A stretch of 64,000 bases of DNA, from assembly GCF_013373795.3 (NCBI RefSeq), contig NZ_CP088022.1, positions 8,191,501-8,255,500 of the forward strand. The letters run 5' to 3'. The stretch comes from Bradyrhizobium quebecense (lineage in GTDB: Bacteria > Pseudomonadota > Alphaproteobacteria > Rhizobiales > Xanthobacteraceae). Position numbers and translations under genes: made by a program. Below are positions 49,075 to 57,394 of the stretch, one piece after another. The notes below the pieces were generated by a model. That model did not search any database, was not told where the DNA came from, and was given only the letters and a program-made list of their open reading frames with translations. Position 1 is the first letter of the stretch. Every line of letters begins with the position of its first letter.

Positions 49075-49121
49075 CGCATGATCCGGAAAACCGGGCACCG
49101 GTTTTCCGGCAAGATCATGCG
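49075..49121. repeat. 20-bp palindromic hairpin within the scoAB operon
   Basis: Outer arms CGCATGAT (49075-49082) and ATCATGCG (49114-49121) plus an inner perfect 12-bp stem CCGGAAAACCGG/CCGGTTTTCCGG (49083-49094 and 49098-49109, loop GCA) form a long hairpin with a small bulge. It starts right after the scoA stop and ends about 31 nt before scoB. Confidence 0.85.
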
Positions 49122-49152
49122 CAACTAAGACATAACTCTTCAGGAGAGCCTC

Positions 49153-49803
49153 ATGGCCTGGACCCGTGAACAGATGGCCGCCCGCGCCGCCAAGGAGTTG
49201 CGCGACGGCTATTACGTCAATCTCGGCATCGGCATCCCGACGCTGGTCTCGAACTACATCCCCGACGGCGTCGACGTGAACCTGCAGAGCGAGAACGGCA
49301 TGCTCGGCATGGGACCGTTCCCTTATGAGGACGAGGTGGACGCCGACCTCATCAATGCCGGCAAGCAGACCGTGAGCGAATTGCCGTCGACCAGCTATTT
49401 CTCGTCGGCCGATTCCTTCGGCATGGTGCGCGGCGGTCATATCGATCTATCGATCCTCGGCGCCATGCAGGTGGCGCAGAACGGCGATCTCGCCAACTGG
49501 ATGATCCCCGGCAAGATGGTGAAGGGCATGGGCGGCGCCATGGACCTCGTCGCCGGCGTCAAGCGCGTCGTGGTCGTGATGGAGCATTCCGCCAAGGACG
49601 GCGCGAAGCTGCTCAAGCAATGCAACCTGCCGCTGACCGGCGAGCGCGTGGTCGACATGGTCGTGACCGACCTTGCGGTGTTCACCATCGACAAGCACGG
49701 TAAGGGCGGCATGGCGCTCATCGAGCTCGCCGACGGCGTCACGCTCGACGAGGTCAAGGCCAAGACCGAGGCGGAATTCCGCGTCGCGCTGACGAACACC
49801 TGA
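49153..49803 (+). CDS. scoB: 3-oxoacid CoA-transferase subunit B
   Basis: This 216-aa catalytic subunit has the active-site glutamate in the [12 protein letters not shown] motif, within [34 protein letters not shown] and the C-terminal [13 protein letters not shown] are typical. It is the partner of scoA. GAGAG lies upstream of the ATG at 49153. A GNAT gene starts 1 bp past its stop. Confidence 0.95.
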   Translation: MAWTREQMAARAAKELRDGYYVNLGIGIPTLVSNYIPDGVDVNLQSENGMLGMGPFPYEDEVDADLINAGKQTVSELPSTSYFSSADSFGMVRGGHIDLSILGAMQVAQNGDLANWMIPGKMVKGMGGAMDLVAGVKRVVVVMEHSAKDGAKLLKQCNLPLTGERVVDMVVTDLAVFTIDKHGKGGMALIELADGVTLDEVKAKTEAEFRVALTNT

Positions 49804-49804
49804 G

Positions 49805-50449
49805 ATGACCGGCGCGGGACGATCCACGATCCGTCCCGCACGATCCGACGACGCCGGCTTCATCGCCCGCATCGTGCTGGCCGCGCAGCGCGGCCCGTTG
49901 CCGCGCGGCTGGTTCGACATCGCGCTCGACCGGCCGGAGGGGGAATGCCTCGCTTTCATGGCGCGGCTCGCCGTGGCGCGGGTGCGGTCATGGTACCATG
50001 TCGCCCATTTCCTGATCGCTGAGGTCGACGGTGTGCCGGCTGCCGCGCTGTGCGCCATGCCTGCATCCGGAACGGTCGTCGCTGCACGCGCCGCGATCGA
50101 GGAGGTCGCGGCCGAGACCGGTGCCGATGCTGACGGCATCGTCGCGCGCGGCGGCTATGCCCGCAATTGCTGGGTCCAGGGCGGCGAGGGCGACTGGCTG
50201 ATCGAGCACGTCGCAGCCGAAGCGTCGCATCGCGGCGGCGGCCTGGTGCAGGCCCTGATCGGCCGCGCGCTCGCCGACGGCAAGGCCGCCGGCTATTCGC
50301 GGGCATCGATCTCGTTCGTGATCGGCAACGAGGCGGCCGAGCGCTGCTACACCATGGCCGGCTTTGCCTTCGCCGAGGAGAAGCGCGACGCGGCGTTCGA
50401 AGCTCTGACCGGCGCGCCGGGCTTTCGCCGATTTGCGCGGGGGATCTGA
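49805..50449 (+). CDS. GNAT family N-acetyltransferase
   Basis: This 214-aa protein begins STIRPARSDDAGFIARIVLA and shows motif A as HRGGGLVQALIGRALADGKA, the acetyl-CoA phosphate-binding region. Motif B appears in SISFVIGNEAAERCYTMAGFAF. The family acetylates small molecules or proteins; the acceptor is unknown. It is immediately downstream of scoB and likely co-transcribed with it. A REP element and an IS30 insertion follow. Confidence 0.85.
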   Translation: MTGAGRSTIRPARSDDAGFIARIVLAAQRGPLPRGWFDIALDRPEGECLAFMARLAVARVRSWYHVAHFLIAEVDGVPAAALCAMPASGTVVAARAAIEEVAAETGADADGIVARGGYARNCWVQGGEGDWLIEHVAAEASHRGGGLVQALIGRALADGKAAGYSRASISFVIGNEAAERCYTMAGFAFAEEKRDAAFEALTGAPGFRRFARGI

Positions 50450-50505
50450 GGGGGGCCCGGCGAACGGTGCCGCATATGCATCTGTCGTCCCGGCGAAAGC
50501 CGGGA

Positions 50506-51562
50506 GATGGAGTCACGTTTGAAGTGCAACGATTGATTTGAGTTTGGAGAATGCCTCGGCGGGTGTCTTGAAGTCGAGGCATTTGCGTGGGGTATCGTTG
50601 AGGCGCTGAGCGAGGCGCCTGAGGGCGGCTGCCGTGATGAACCTGAGGTCAGTTTTGCGTGGCAGAGAGCGTCGTAAGCGCCCGATGGAGTTTTCCACGC
50701 CGCCTTTTTGCCAGGGACTATGGGGATCGCAGAAGAAGGTTTGGACGCCGAGGGCGTTGTGAAGCCTGTGATGCTCGGCGAACTCGGTTCCGTTGTCGAA
50801 GCTGATGGTTTTACGGATCGCCTGTGGAAGCTTGCCGAGTTGACGGGCGATGGTCCGAGCGGTGAGGACAGCTTTCCCATCGCGTGGGTGCAGCACGATG
50901 CTGAAGCGGGTTTGTCGCTCGTGGAGAACCAGCAATCCTTGGCCATATCGCGCGAACAGCATGAAGTCGGCTTCCCAATGACCCGGCGTCCCGCGGCCTT
51001 CGACCTCGGAGGGTCGTTCATCGATCGAGCGCCGTTGTTTAATGAAGCTGGCAGGGCTGCCGCCTGGGCGTCGCCGGCGCCCTCGCCTGAGTTTATGGCG
51101 CGGCAGCAGGCGGTGCCAGTAATCCTTCTGGGCCGTACAATGATAGATGAAACGATAGATTGACTCGTGGCTGATCATGACGCGACCATGTTCTCGCGCC
51201 AGTCGACCAGCGATCTGCTCCGGCGAATGTCCCATCGCAAGGCTTTTGCCGACGCAGTCCCGCAGGGCCGGCTGGCGCGCCAGCTTGAAGCGGCCATCCT
51301 GCCGTCGCCGACGTTCGGCCAATTGTTGAGCCCGGACCGGTTCGTAACCGCCCTTCCAGACCTTGGTAGGCCGCGAGTTGCGCTTCAGCTCCCGACTTAT
51401 CGTCGACGTCGCGCGGTCAAGCGCAGACGCAATATCGTTTTGAGATTTACCGCCTGCATGCAGGTGGTAAATCTCAACGCGCTCTTCAAGGCTGAGCTGG
51501 CCATAACATTGTCCCATCGCCACAACACCCTAGCAGGTGTTGCACTTGTGTCGTGAACCCAA
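50506..51562 (-). mobile_element. IS30 family insertion sequence, intact
   Basis: The element is 1,057 bp. Its ends are imperfect inverted repeats; both share, in register, TCACG then AAGTGCAAC (left 50513-50517 and 50522-50530). The boundary is set by the GGGA duplicated at 50502-50505 and 51563-51566, which fits the short target duplications of IS30. It encodes a single transposase on the minus strand with an uninterrupted reading frame. Confidence 0.85.
50513..51517 (-). CDS. IS30 family transposase
   Basis: This 334-aa transposase has an N-terminal HTH (SQNDIASALDRATSTISREL) and a DDE catalytic core: the D in PGHWEADFMLF, the second D in SFDNGTEF, and the catalytic E in WQKGGVENSIGRLRR. 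These are diagnostic of IS30. The start is taken as ATG at 51517; the GTG at 51523 is also in frame. The stop TGA lies in the left inverted repeat. No frameshift or truncation is seen, so the element may be active. Confidence 0.93.
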   Translation of the reverse strand: MGQCYGQLSLEERVEIYHLHAGGKSQNDIASALDRATSTISRELKRNSRPTKVWKGGYEPVRAQQLAERRRRQDGRFKLARQPALRDCVGKSLAMGHSPEQIAGRLAREHGRVMISHESIYRFIYHCTAQKDYWHRLLPRHKLRRGRRRRPGGSPASFIKQRRSIDERPSEVEGRGTPGHWEADFMLFARYGQGLLVLHERQTRFSIVLHPRDGKAVLTARTIARQLGKLPQAIRKTISFDNGTEFAEHHRLHNALGVQTFFCDPHSPWQKGGVENSIGRLRRSLPRKTDLRFITAAALRRLAQRLNDTPRKCLDFKTPAEAFSKLKSIVALQT

Positions 51563-51786
51563 GGGACCCATACGCCGCGGCGGATGTTAAAGGCGGGACT
51601 CGTCGTTGCGATCGCGCATAACAATTCGCATCGGTGGTCATGGGTCCCGGCCTTCGCCGGGACGACACCCAGTGTGTTGCTTGGCCGATGAGTCATACAT
51701 CCGCGTCAAGGCGCGGCGCCCGTCGCTTGCCGGCTCGCGCGCGCGATGGCAGAATTGCCTCATCTTGTGCAAGATCGGCCACAGAT

Positions 51787-52806
51787 ATGCCACTCATCCG
51801 GATTTGGGTCTATGATGGAATCCTCGCTTCGGGCGTCGCGGGTATTGTCGACGTGTTCACTGCCGCCAATTCGGTGGCGGCGAAGCGACCGCAGCGCCAC
51901 AACGGCAAGCTGTCCCAGCTGCGGTGGCGCGTCGAGTCACTCGATGGCCGGCCGGTGCAGACCGCGTCCGGCCAAATCATCGGCGTCGATGGACCGATCA
52001 GCGCGCGGTCTGCGGCGGATGCGGTGGTGATCCCCGGACCGTTCGTCGGCGACATCGAGCGCTTCTTCGCCCGGCTCGATACGGTCGAGCCGTTGCTCGC
52101 CGCGCTGCGGCGGCAACATGAGCGCGGCACCCTGCTCGCATCCTATTGCACCGGCAGCTTCATCCTCGCCGAAGCCGGCCTGCTCGACGGCCGGGTCGCG
52201 ACCACCCATTGGGCGAAGGGGCGGACCTTCGCGATGCGTTACCCGGCGGTGGATCTGCGCGTCGCCGAGATCCTCACCGAGCAGAACCGGATCGTCTGCT
52301 CGGGCGCGGTGACCACCTCGCTCAATCTTGCGATTCGGCTGGTCGAGAAGTTCGCCGGCGCCGATCTGGCCGCCGAGACCGGCAAGCTGATGCTGATCGA
52401 CGGCAATCGCGTCTCGCAGGCGTCCTATGCCAGCCGCACGCACGACACCCAGCATTCCGACGCGCTGGTGGCGCAGGCGCAAAGCCTGATGGAGAAGTCG
52501 CTGCACCGGGGCTTCAGCCTCGCCAGGCTGGCCCGCGACCTTTCGGTCAGCGAACGCACCCTGAACCGCCGCTTCAAGCTCGCGGTCGGCGAGGCCCCGC
52601 TGCAATATCTGCAGGCGCTGCGCGTCGATGTGGCCAAGCGCCTGATCGAATCCCGGCGGCTGAAGCTCGACGCGGTCAGTGCGCGTGTCGGCTACAACGA
52701 TCTGTCGACCTTTCGCCGCCTGTTCAAGCGCGAAACCGGGCTTTCGCCGCGCGAATACCAGCGCCGATTTGCGCGTGTCACCGCGCGCATGGCGCCTGCC
52801 GGCTGA
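51787..52806 (+). CDS. GlxA family AraC-type regulator (DJ-1/PfpI plus HTH)
   Basis: This 339-aa regulator has an N-terminal class I glutamine amidotransferase-like DJ-1/PfpI domain (about residues 1-190), beginning MPLIRIWVYDGILASG. The elbow SYCTGSFILAEAGLLDG carries a Cys. Two AraC helix-turn-helices follow at the C-terminus (RGFSLARLARDLSVSERTLN and DAVSARVGYNDLSTFRRLFK). The N-terminal half is probably a sensor rather than an enzyme. The ATG at 51787 is chosen over the upstream frame, which reads through the REP. It precedes a tautomerase-nitrilase pair that it may control. Confidence 0.87.
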   Translation: MPLIRIWVYDGILASGVAGIVDVFTAANSVAAKRPQRHNGKLSQLRWRVESLDGRPVQTASGQIIGVDGPISARSAADAVVIPGPFVGDIERFFARLDTVEPLLAALRRQHERGTLLASYCTGSFILAEAGLLDGRVATTHWAKGRTFAMRYPAVDLRVAEILTEQNRIVCSGAVTTSLNLAIRLVEKFAGADLAAETGKLMLIDGNRVSQASYASRTHDTQHSDALVAQAQSLMEKSLHRGFSLARLARDLSVSERTLNRRFKLAVGEAPLQYLQALRVDVAKRLIESRRLKLDAVSARVGYNDLSTFRRLFKRETGLSPREYQRRFARVTARMAPAG

Positions 52807-52907
52807 CGACGCCGTGTCCGAATTTGCCCTGAGAATGGCGATACTGCCACTGCTGCCGGAAGCACCTCGCGCATAGACTCATGCTGGCAACAACAGGAGG
52901 TCTCTCA

Positions 52908-53435
52908 ATGCCGATGATCGACGTCACAATTCCCGAAGGAGCCCTGAAGCCGGCAGCGGAAGCGCGGCTCATCAAGGAGCTCGGCGATATCCTGATCGGT
53001 CACGAGGGATTCGACCCGGCCAACAAGGTTGCGCAAGGCGTCACCGTCGTGTTCCTGCATCGGCCGGCCGCCGTCTACGTGGCGGGCGAGCCGTCGCCGT
53101 CGCCACGCTATCGCATCGTGCCGACGGTGCCCGAGGGGCAGTACACCGAAGTCTCGCGTGCGGCTTTGGTGAAGGACGTGACCGCTGCCGTGGTACGCGC
53201 TGACGGTGGTTCGTACGAGGATGTGGCGCCGCAAGTCTGGGTGTTTCCGACCGAGATACCGGATGGCCAGTGGGGCAGCCGCGGCGTCATTCGTCTGCTG
53301 CCGGACATCCAGGCCTTCATCGCCGGCGAGCATGAACGCAAGGTCGGCGAAGAACGCCTTGCACGGCGACGGCGCGTCAAGGCGCTCGAGCTGCTTGCGG
53401 GTGCGCTCGATGCCGCCCGCAAGGGCGTCGCGTGA
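52908..53435 (+). CDS. Tautomerase superfamily protein
   Basis: This protein of about 175 aa begins MPMIDVTIPEGALKP. After Met removal, Pro-1 would be the catalytic base, the defining feature of 4-oxalocrotonate tautomerase relatives. It is longer than classical 62-aa enzymes, so it may be a fused two-module form. VTVVFLHRPAAVYVAG and TAAVVRADGGSYED fit the fold. The ribosome-binding site CAGGAGG at 52894-52900 fixes the start at 52908. It overlaps the nitrilase gene. Confidence 0.75.
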   Translation: MPMIDVTIPEGALKPAAEARLIKELGDILIGHEGFDPANKVAQGVTVVFLHRPAAVYVAGEPSPSPRYRIVPTVPEGQYTEVSRAALVKDVTAAVVRADGGSYEDVAPQVWVFPTEIPDGQWGSRGVIRLLPDIQAFIAGEHERKVGEERLARRRRVKALELLAGALDAARKGVA

Positions 53436-54433
53436 TGCGGCACCCGGCCATGGCAATGGACACGCATTTCAGGCTCGCGGCGATCCAGGCCGCCGCGGTA
53501 CCGTTCGATCGCGAGGCGTCGGTGGAGAAGGCCTGTCGCCTGATCCGCGAGGCCGGTGCCATGGGGGCAACGATCGCCGCGTTCGGCGAGACCTGGCTGC
53601 CGGGCTATCCGTTCTTCTGTCATGCACCGACCGGTCCGAGCACCTTTCGCGCCATGGCGGAATATCTCGATAGCGCCGTCGAGATTCCATCGCCGGCCAC
53701 CGACCGGCTCTGCGATGCCGCAGAGGGCGCCGGGATCGATGTCGTGATCGGCGTTGCCGAACGCGACGCAGTAACGAAGGGCACGGTCTACTGCACGCTG
53801 CTGTTCATTGGCCGCGAGGGGCGGATTCTCGGCCGTCATCGCAAGCTCAAGCCGACCTTCAACGAGCGTTCGGTGTGGGCCGATGGTGACGCGGTCGGCC
53901 TGCGGGTTCATGAGCGGCCCTATGGCAGGATCAGCGGGCTCAATTGCTGGGAGCACAACACCATGTTGCCCGGCTATGCGCTGGCGGCGCAGGGAACGCA
54001 GATCCACGTCGCCGCGTGGCCGGGACGAGAGCCCGCCGTGGCACCGCCGGCACCCACGCCGCTGTGGCCGCGACAGCTCCTGCTGTCACGCGCGTTCGCG
54101 TCCCAGGCGGGTTGCTACGTCATCGCCGTGGGCGGCATGCGGTCGCACGAGGCGACGCCCGAACGCTATCGCGAGCTGTCGACGATCGAGTACAGCGGCG
54201 ACAGCGTGATCATCGATCCACGCGGTGAGATTATCGCGGGGCCGGCGCAAGGTGAGAGCATCCTGATCGCTGACGGATCGCGGGAGGTTGTTCTCGCCGC
54301 CAAGGCGCTATGCGATATCGGCGGCCACTACTCGCGCCCGGACCTGATGCGACTGATCGTCGACCGTGATCGACAGGATCGGGTCATCGATTGCGGCTTC
54401 GCCGGGCGCGTCGCGCCGGACATGTGGGAGTAG
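53435..54433 (+). CDS. Nitrilase / carbon-nitrogen hydrolase
   Basis: This protein of about 332 aa belongs to the nitrilase superfamily. The catalytic triad is visible: Glu in FGETWLPGYPFF (E52), Lys in RKLKPTFNER (K139) and Cys in GLNCWEHN (C171). The HNTMLPGYALAAQG stretch resembles aliphatic or arylacetonitrilases and cyanide hydratase-like enzymes. It should hydrolyse a nitrile to the acid and ammonia. The start overlaps the tautomerase stop (TGATG), with GTG at 53432 as an alternative. A hairpin follows the stop. Confidence 0.9.
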   Translation: MRHPAMAMDTHFRLAAIQAAAVPFDREASVEKACRLIREAGAMGATIAAFGETWLPGYPFFCHAPTGPSTFRAMAEYLDSAVEIPSPATDRLCDAAEGAGIDVVIGVAERDAVTKGTVYCTLLFIGREGRILGRHRKLKPTFNERSVWADGDAVGLRVHERPYGRISGLNCWEHNTMLPGYALAAQGTQIHVAAWPGREPAVAPPAPTPLWPRQLLLSRAFASQAGCYVIAVGGMRSHEATPERYRELSTIEYSGDSVIIDPRGEIIAGPAQGESILIADGSREVVLAAKALCDIGGHYSRPDLMRLIVDRDRQDRVIDCGFAGRVAPDMWE

Positions 54434-54788
54434 TGCGATCTAGTGCACGGCAGCGCGCAAAGCAGCGTCATCTGTGATGACGCTCACGCCCGACGCGCGC
54501 GATGCGCGCAACTCTGGAAGCAATTTAGTCGCCATCTGCGTGTCGCATCAGGCCAAATGCTTGTCGCAATAGTCCAAATGCTCAGACGCAAGTGACGCCA
54601 ATCAAAGACATTTTGGCGTTTCGTCGCGTGCACGCCGGAAGTGTATCGCATCAGCAATCCGGCCAACAAAAAACAAAATCCGGATCGAAGGAGGGCGTAG
54701 CTGTGGCAAGGCGCGAATGATCTCACGACATGCCCGCCGCCGCAGCCGTCTTTGCCCTCCGATTGTCTCCATCATCGAGGATCGATCC
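54434..54788. other. Intergenic region after the nitrilase gene
   Basis: This stretch of 355 bases contains a perfect 9-bp hairpin AGCGTCATC/GATGACGCT (54464-54472 with 54476-54484, loop TGT) 30 nt past the nitrilase stop, without a T run. Two CCAAATGCT copies lie around 54550-54580. No coding frame is convincing. The promoter of the vWA gene should lie in its second half, because GAGGA precedes its start. Confidence 0.4.
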
Positions 54789-56483
54789 GTGATTAAGGTT
54801 TTTCGCTGCTCGTTCGTTGCCGGCCTGCTGTCGCTTGGCCTGGCGTTGCTGTCACTTCATGGCGCCCAGGCGCAAGCGCAGGGGACCGACACCATTCTCG
54901 TGCTCGATGCATCCGGCTCGATGTGGGGTCTGGTCGATGGGCAGAGCAAGATCTCCGCTGCACGACAGGCGGTCGATGCCATCCTGTCGAAATGGAATCC
55001 CGCCGATCGTCTCGGCGTGATGGTCTATGGCCACCGCTCGAAGGGTGACTGCAAGGACATCGAGCTGATGGTGCCGGTCAGCAAGTTCGATCCGGCGAGG
55101 ATCAAGGCCGCGATCGACGGCATCAACCCGAAGGGCAAGACGCCAATCTCGGATTCGCTCCGTGCCGCCGCCGAGGCGCTGCACTCGACCGAGAACAAGG
55201 CCAATGTGATCCTGGTCTCTGACGGGATCGAGACCTGCGCGCCGGATCCGTGCGCGGCCGCGGCCGAGCTGAAGAAGGCTGGCATCGGCTTCACCGCCCA
55301 TGTTATCGGCCTCGACGTCGCCGATCCCGCGGCAAAGAGCCAGCTGCAATGCATCGCGCGCGCGACCGGCGGCGTCTATCTCGATGCCGGCAACGCCGCG
55401 AGCCTGACCGGCGCACTGACCAAGGCGGTGGCGGCGACGCAAGGCACCAAGGTCGCAAGCGAGGCGCCGGCAAAGCCGGCGGCCGCCGATCCGTATCTCG
55501 GCAAGAACCTTCGCGGCGTGGCGCGGCTCGCCGAAGGGCTCGATCCGATCAGCGACGAGGACGTCAACTGGGGCATCTACAATCGCGCCGGAGGCGAGAA
55601 GGGCGAGCACGTCAACACCTTCTACGGTGCGCCGTTCGCCGATAACGTCGCGCCCGGCGATTACATCGTGGAGGTGAGCTACCGGCAGCTCAAGCGCGAG
55701 TTTCCGCTCAAGGTCGAGAACGGCAAGCCCGCGATGCTCGACGTCATCCTCAATGCCGGCTACGTCACCAGCGAGGGCTCGGTGGCGGGCGGCGCGGGCA
55801 AGGTCGACGACGTGGTCTGGCAGGTCTCCGACAAGGGCGGCAGACTGATCGCGCAGGAATACGACGCGGTGCCGCGCTTCGTGCTCGCTGCGGGCAATTA
55901 TACGCTGACCCTGACCAAAGGGCAGTCGAAGACCAGCAAGCCGTTCGTAGTCGCCGCGGGTGACTCCAGCAACGTCCAGCTTACCCTCGATGTCGGCAAG
56001 CTGATCGTCACCACCACGTATGCCGAGGGCGGCCCCAAGGTCGAGAAGGACCTCGTGGTTGCCGTGCACCAGCCGGCCGAGGCCGACGGTGACGAGGGCG
56101 AGAAGGTCGCGCAGGAATACGACGCCGAATCGAAGTTCGATCTGCCCGGCGGCAGCTACGAGGTGATGGTGACGGTCGGCGAGGCCAAGGGCACGGCGCG
56201 CGCGGAGGTGAAGTCCGGCGCGCCGACCCGGATCAATGTCAACCTCAACGCCGGCGTGGTCGGGATCAAGGCCGACGGCGCCCAGGAGATCGACATCTAC
56301 GGTGCCGAGCGCGACATCAATGACGAGCGCAAGCGCGTCTCGGTGAGCTATGAGGCGACCACCAACGTCGCGCTCAGCGCCGGCGACTACGTCGCGGTCG
56401 CCACCTATGCCGACGGCCAGAAGGCGGAAAAGCCGTTCTCGATCGCCGCCGGCAAGCGCCAGACGCTGGAGATCAAGCAGTAG
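54789..56483 (+). CDS. Exported von Willebrand factor A protein with four repeated C-terminal modules
   Basis: This protein of about 564 aa has a signal peptide ending GAQAQA (about residue 30). The vWA domain (about residues 34-215) has MIDAS motif DASGSMW (D40, S42, S44), so it binds a divalent cation and a protein ligand. From about residue 225 there are four tandem beta-sandwich-like modules. Each has an AGDY/GGSY-type turn followed by YxxxKxxKPF and an aliphatic strand (APGDYIVEVS, AAGNYTLTLT, PGGSYEVMVT, SAGDYVAVAT). The GTG at 54789 with GAGGA 8 bases upstream is taken as the start; the frame continues upstream. The role is unknown. Confidence 0.82.
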   Translation: MIKVFRCSFVAGLLSLGLALLSLHGAQAQAQGTDTILVLDASGSMWGLVDGQSKISAARQAVDAILSKWNPADRLGVMVYGHRSKGDCKDIELMVPVSKFDPARIKAAIDGINPKGKTPISDSLRAAAEALHSTENKANVILVSDGIETCAPDPCAAAAELKKAGIGFTAHVIGLDVADPAAKSQLQCIARATGGVYLDAGNAASLTGALTKAVAATQGTKVASEAPAKPAAADPYLGKNLRGVARLAEGLDPISDEDVNWGIYNRAGGEKGEHVNTFYGAPFADNVAPGDYIVEVSYRQLKREFPLKVENGKPAMLDVILNAGYVTSEGSVAGGAGKVDDVVWQVSDKGGRLIAQEYDAVPRFVLAAGNYTLTLTKGQSKTSKPFVVAAGDSSNVQLTLDVGKLIVTTTYAEGGPKVEKDLVVAVHQPAEADGDEGEKVAQEYDAESKFDLPGGSYEVMVTVGEAKGTARAEVKSGAPTRINVNLNAGVVGIKADGAQEIDIYGAERDINDERKRVSVSYEATTNVALSAGDYVAVATYADGQKAEKPFSIAAGKRQTLEIKQ

Positions 56484-56908
56484 TGTGGCAGGTCGTCGTC
56501 GCGGGTGCTTGTGTGCAGGCTCGTGTCTTTGTGAGGTGAGCACGCTTTTCAGGCTCCCTCCCTCCTTGCGGGGGAGGGTGGGGAGAGGGGTGAGCTCCGG
56601 GCGAGATGATTGACGAGAGCTTTGCTTTCGCAATCGCACTGCGTATCGTTCTGCAGATGGAGAGAGCTTGCCGTATGGCTACCCCTCTCCCTAACCCTCC
56701 CCCGCAAGGGGGGAGGGAACCCTTCCGCCGGAGCGACCCCAACTGAGGAGAGGCGCGAAGTGTGGCTCTCGTCGAGCTTCGGCCACGTGATCTCGGCAAG
56801 GTCATCCGTCGTTCGAGCCTGCCGACAATTTGGGCATACCGCCCGGCTAATCCCGTTCACCTTGGCCGCATCTCCGCCTAGCCTGACTGCAGACGGAGGC
56901 GAAACGGC
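56484..56908. repeat. Geneless stretch with a long inverted-repeat element
   Basis: Left arm CTCCCTCCCTCCTTGCGGGG (56554-56573) continues to GAGAGGGGTG. The right arm (56681-56718) is its near complement, seen as ACCCCTCTCCCTAACCCTCC and then CCGCAAGGGGGGAGGGAAC. About 90 bases lie between the arms. The structure looks like a palindromic element or MITE remnant. No coding frame is visible apart from the start of the cyclic-nucleotide-binding gene at 56909, whose ribosome-binding site GGAGGCG is at 56895. Confidence 0.6.
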
Positions 56909-57394
56909 ATGCGAGCGATCCTTGATCACTGCACCGGCGGCAACAGGCGCAGCCTGCCGGCCGGCACGGATTTCATCGAGGAGGGCGGCCAGACAGGTCA
57001 TCTGTTCGTGCTGCTCGAGGGCAAGGTGGAAGTCGTGAAGGGCGACAGTCTGGTCGCGGTGATCGACGAGCCCGGCGCGGTGTTCGGTGAGATGAGTGTT
57101 CTGCTCGACAGACCGCACAGCGCAAAGGTGCGCACGGCGTCCGACTGCGTCCTGTACGAGTTCGACGATGCGGCGTCGTTCCTGCGGGAGCAGCCTGCGC
57201 TGGCGCTGCTGATCGCGCAGCTCCTGGCGCAACGGCTGCATGTCGCCACGACCTATCTTGCCGATCTGATGCATCAATATGCCGATCACGGCACCCATCT
57301 GGCGATGGTCAGCGAAGTGCTGCAGAGCATGATCAACCTGCCGCCGATGCAGGTCGCGCCAGGCTCGGATCGGCAATCCGATCCAAGGATGTGA
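56909..57394 (+). CDS. Stand-alone cyclic nucleotide-binding domain protein
   Basis: This 161-aa protein has a cNMP-binding beta-roll (about residues 12-115). The phosphate-binding cassette is FGEMSVLLDRPHSAKVRT, close to the FGExxLL-RxAxV consensus with His for Arg, so cNMP binding is plausible but altered. The C-terminal helical part has no HTH, so it is not a Crp-type regulator. It overlaps the phosphoesterase gene at the 3' ends by 62 bp on the opposite strand. A class III cyclase is encoded elsewhere in this window. Confidence 0.8.
   Translation: MRAILDHCTGGNRRSLPAGTDFIEEGGQTGHLFVLLEGKVEVVKGDSLVAVIDEPGAVFGEMSVLLDRPHSAKVRTASDCVLYEFDDAASFLREQPALALLIAQLLAQRLHVATTYLADLMHQYADHGTHLAMVSEVLQSMINLPPMQVAPGSDRQSDPRM

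Larger units (their letters stand above)
50483..51668. repeat. Two-REP element interrupted by IS30
   Basis: Left half: GTCGTCCCGGCGAAAGCCGG at 50484-50503, ending GGGA at 50505. Right half resumes GGGACCCATACGCCGCGGCG at 51563-51582. The inverted second REP unit GGGTCCCGGCCTTCGCCGGG occurs at 51642-51661. Joining 50505 to 51567 restores a sequence matching the intact element at 44521-44560 in inverted orientation. This is a clear before-and-after of an insertion. Confidence 0.85.
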
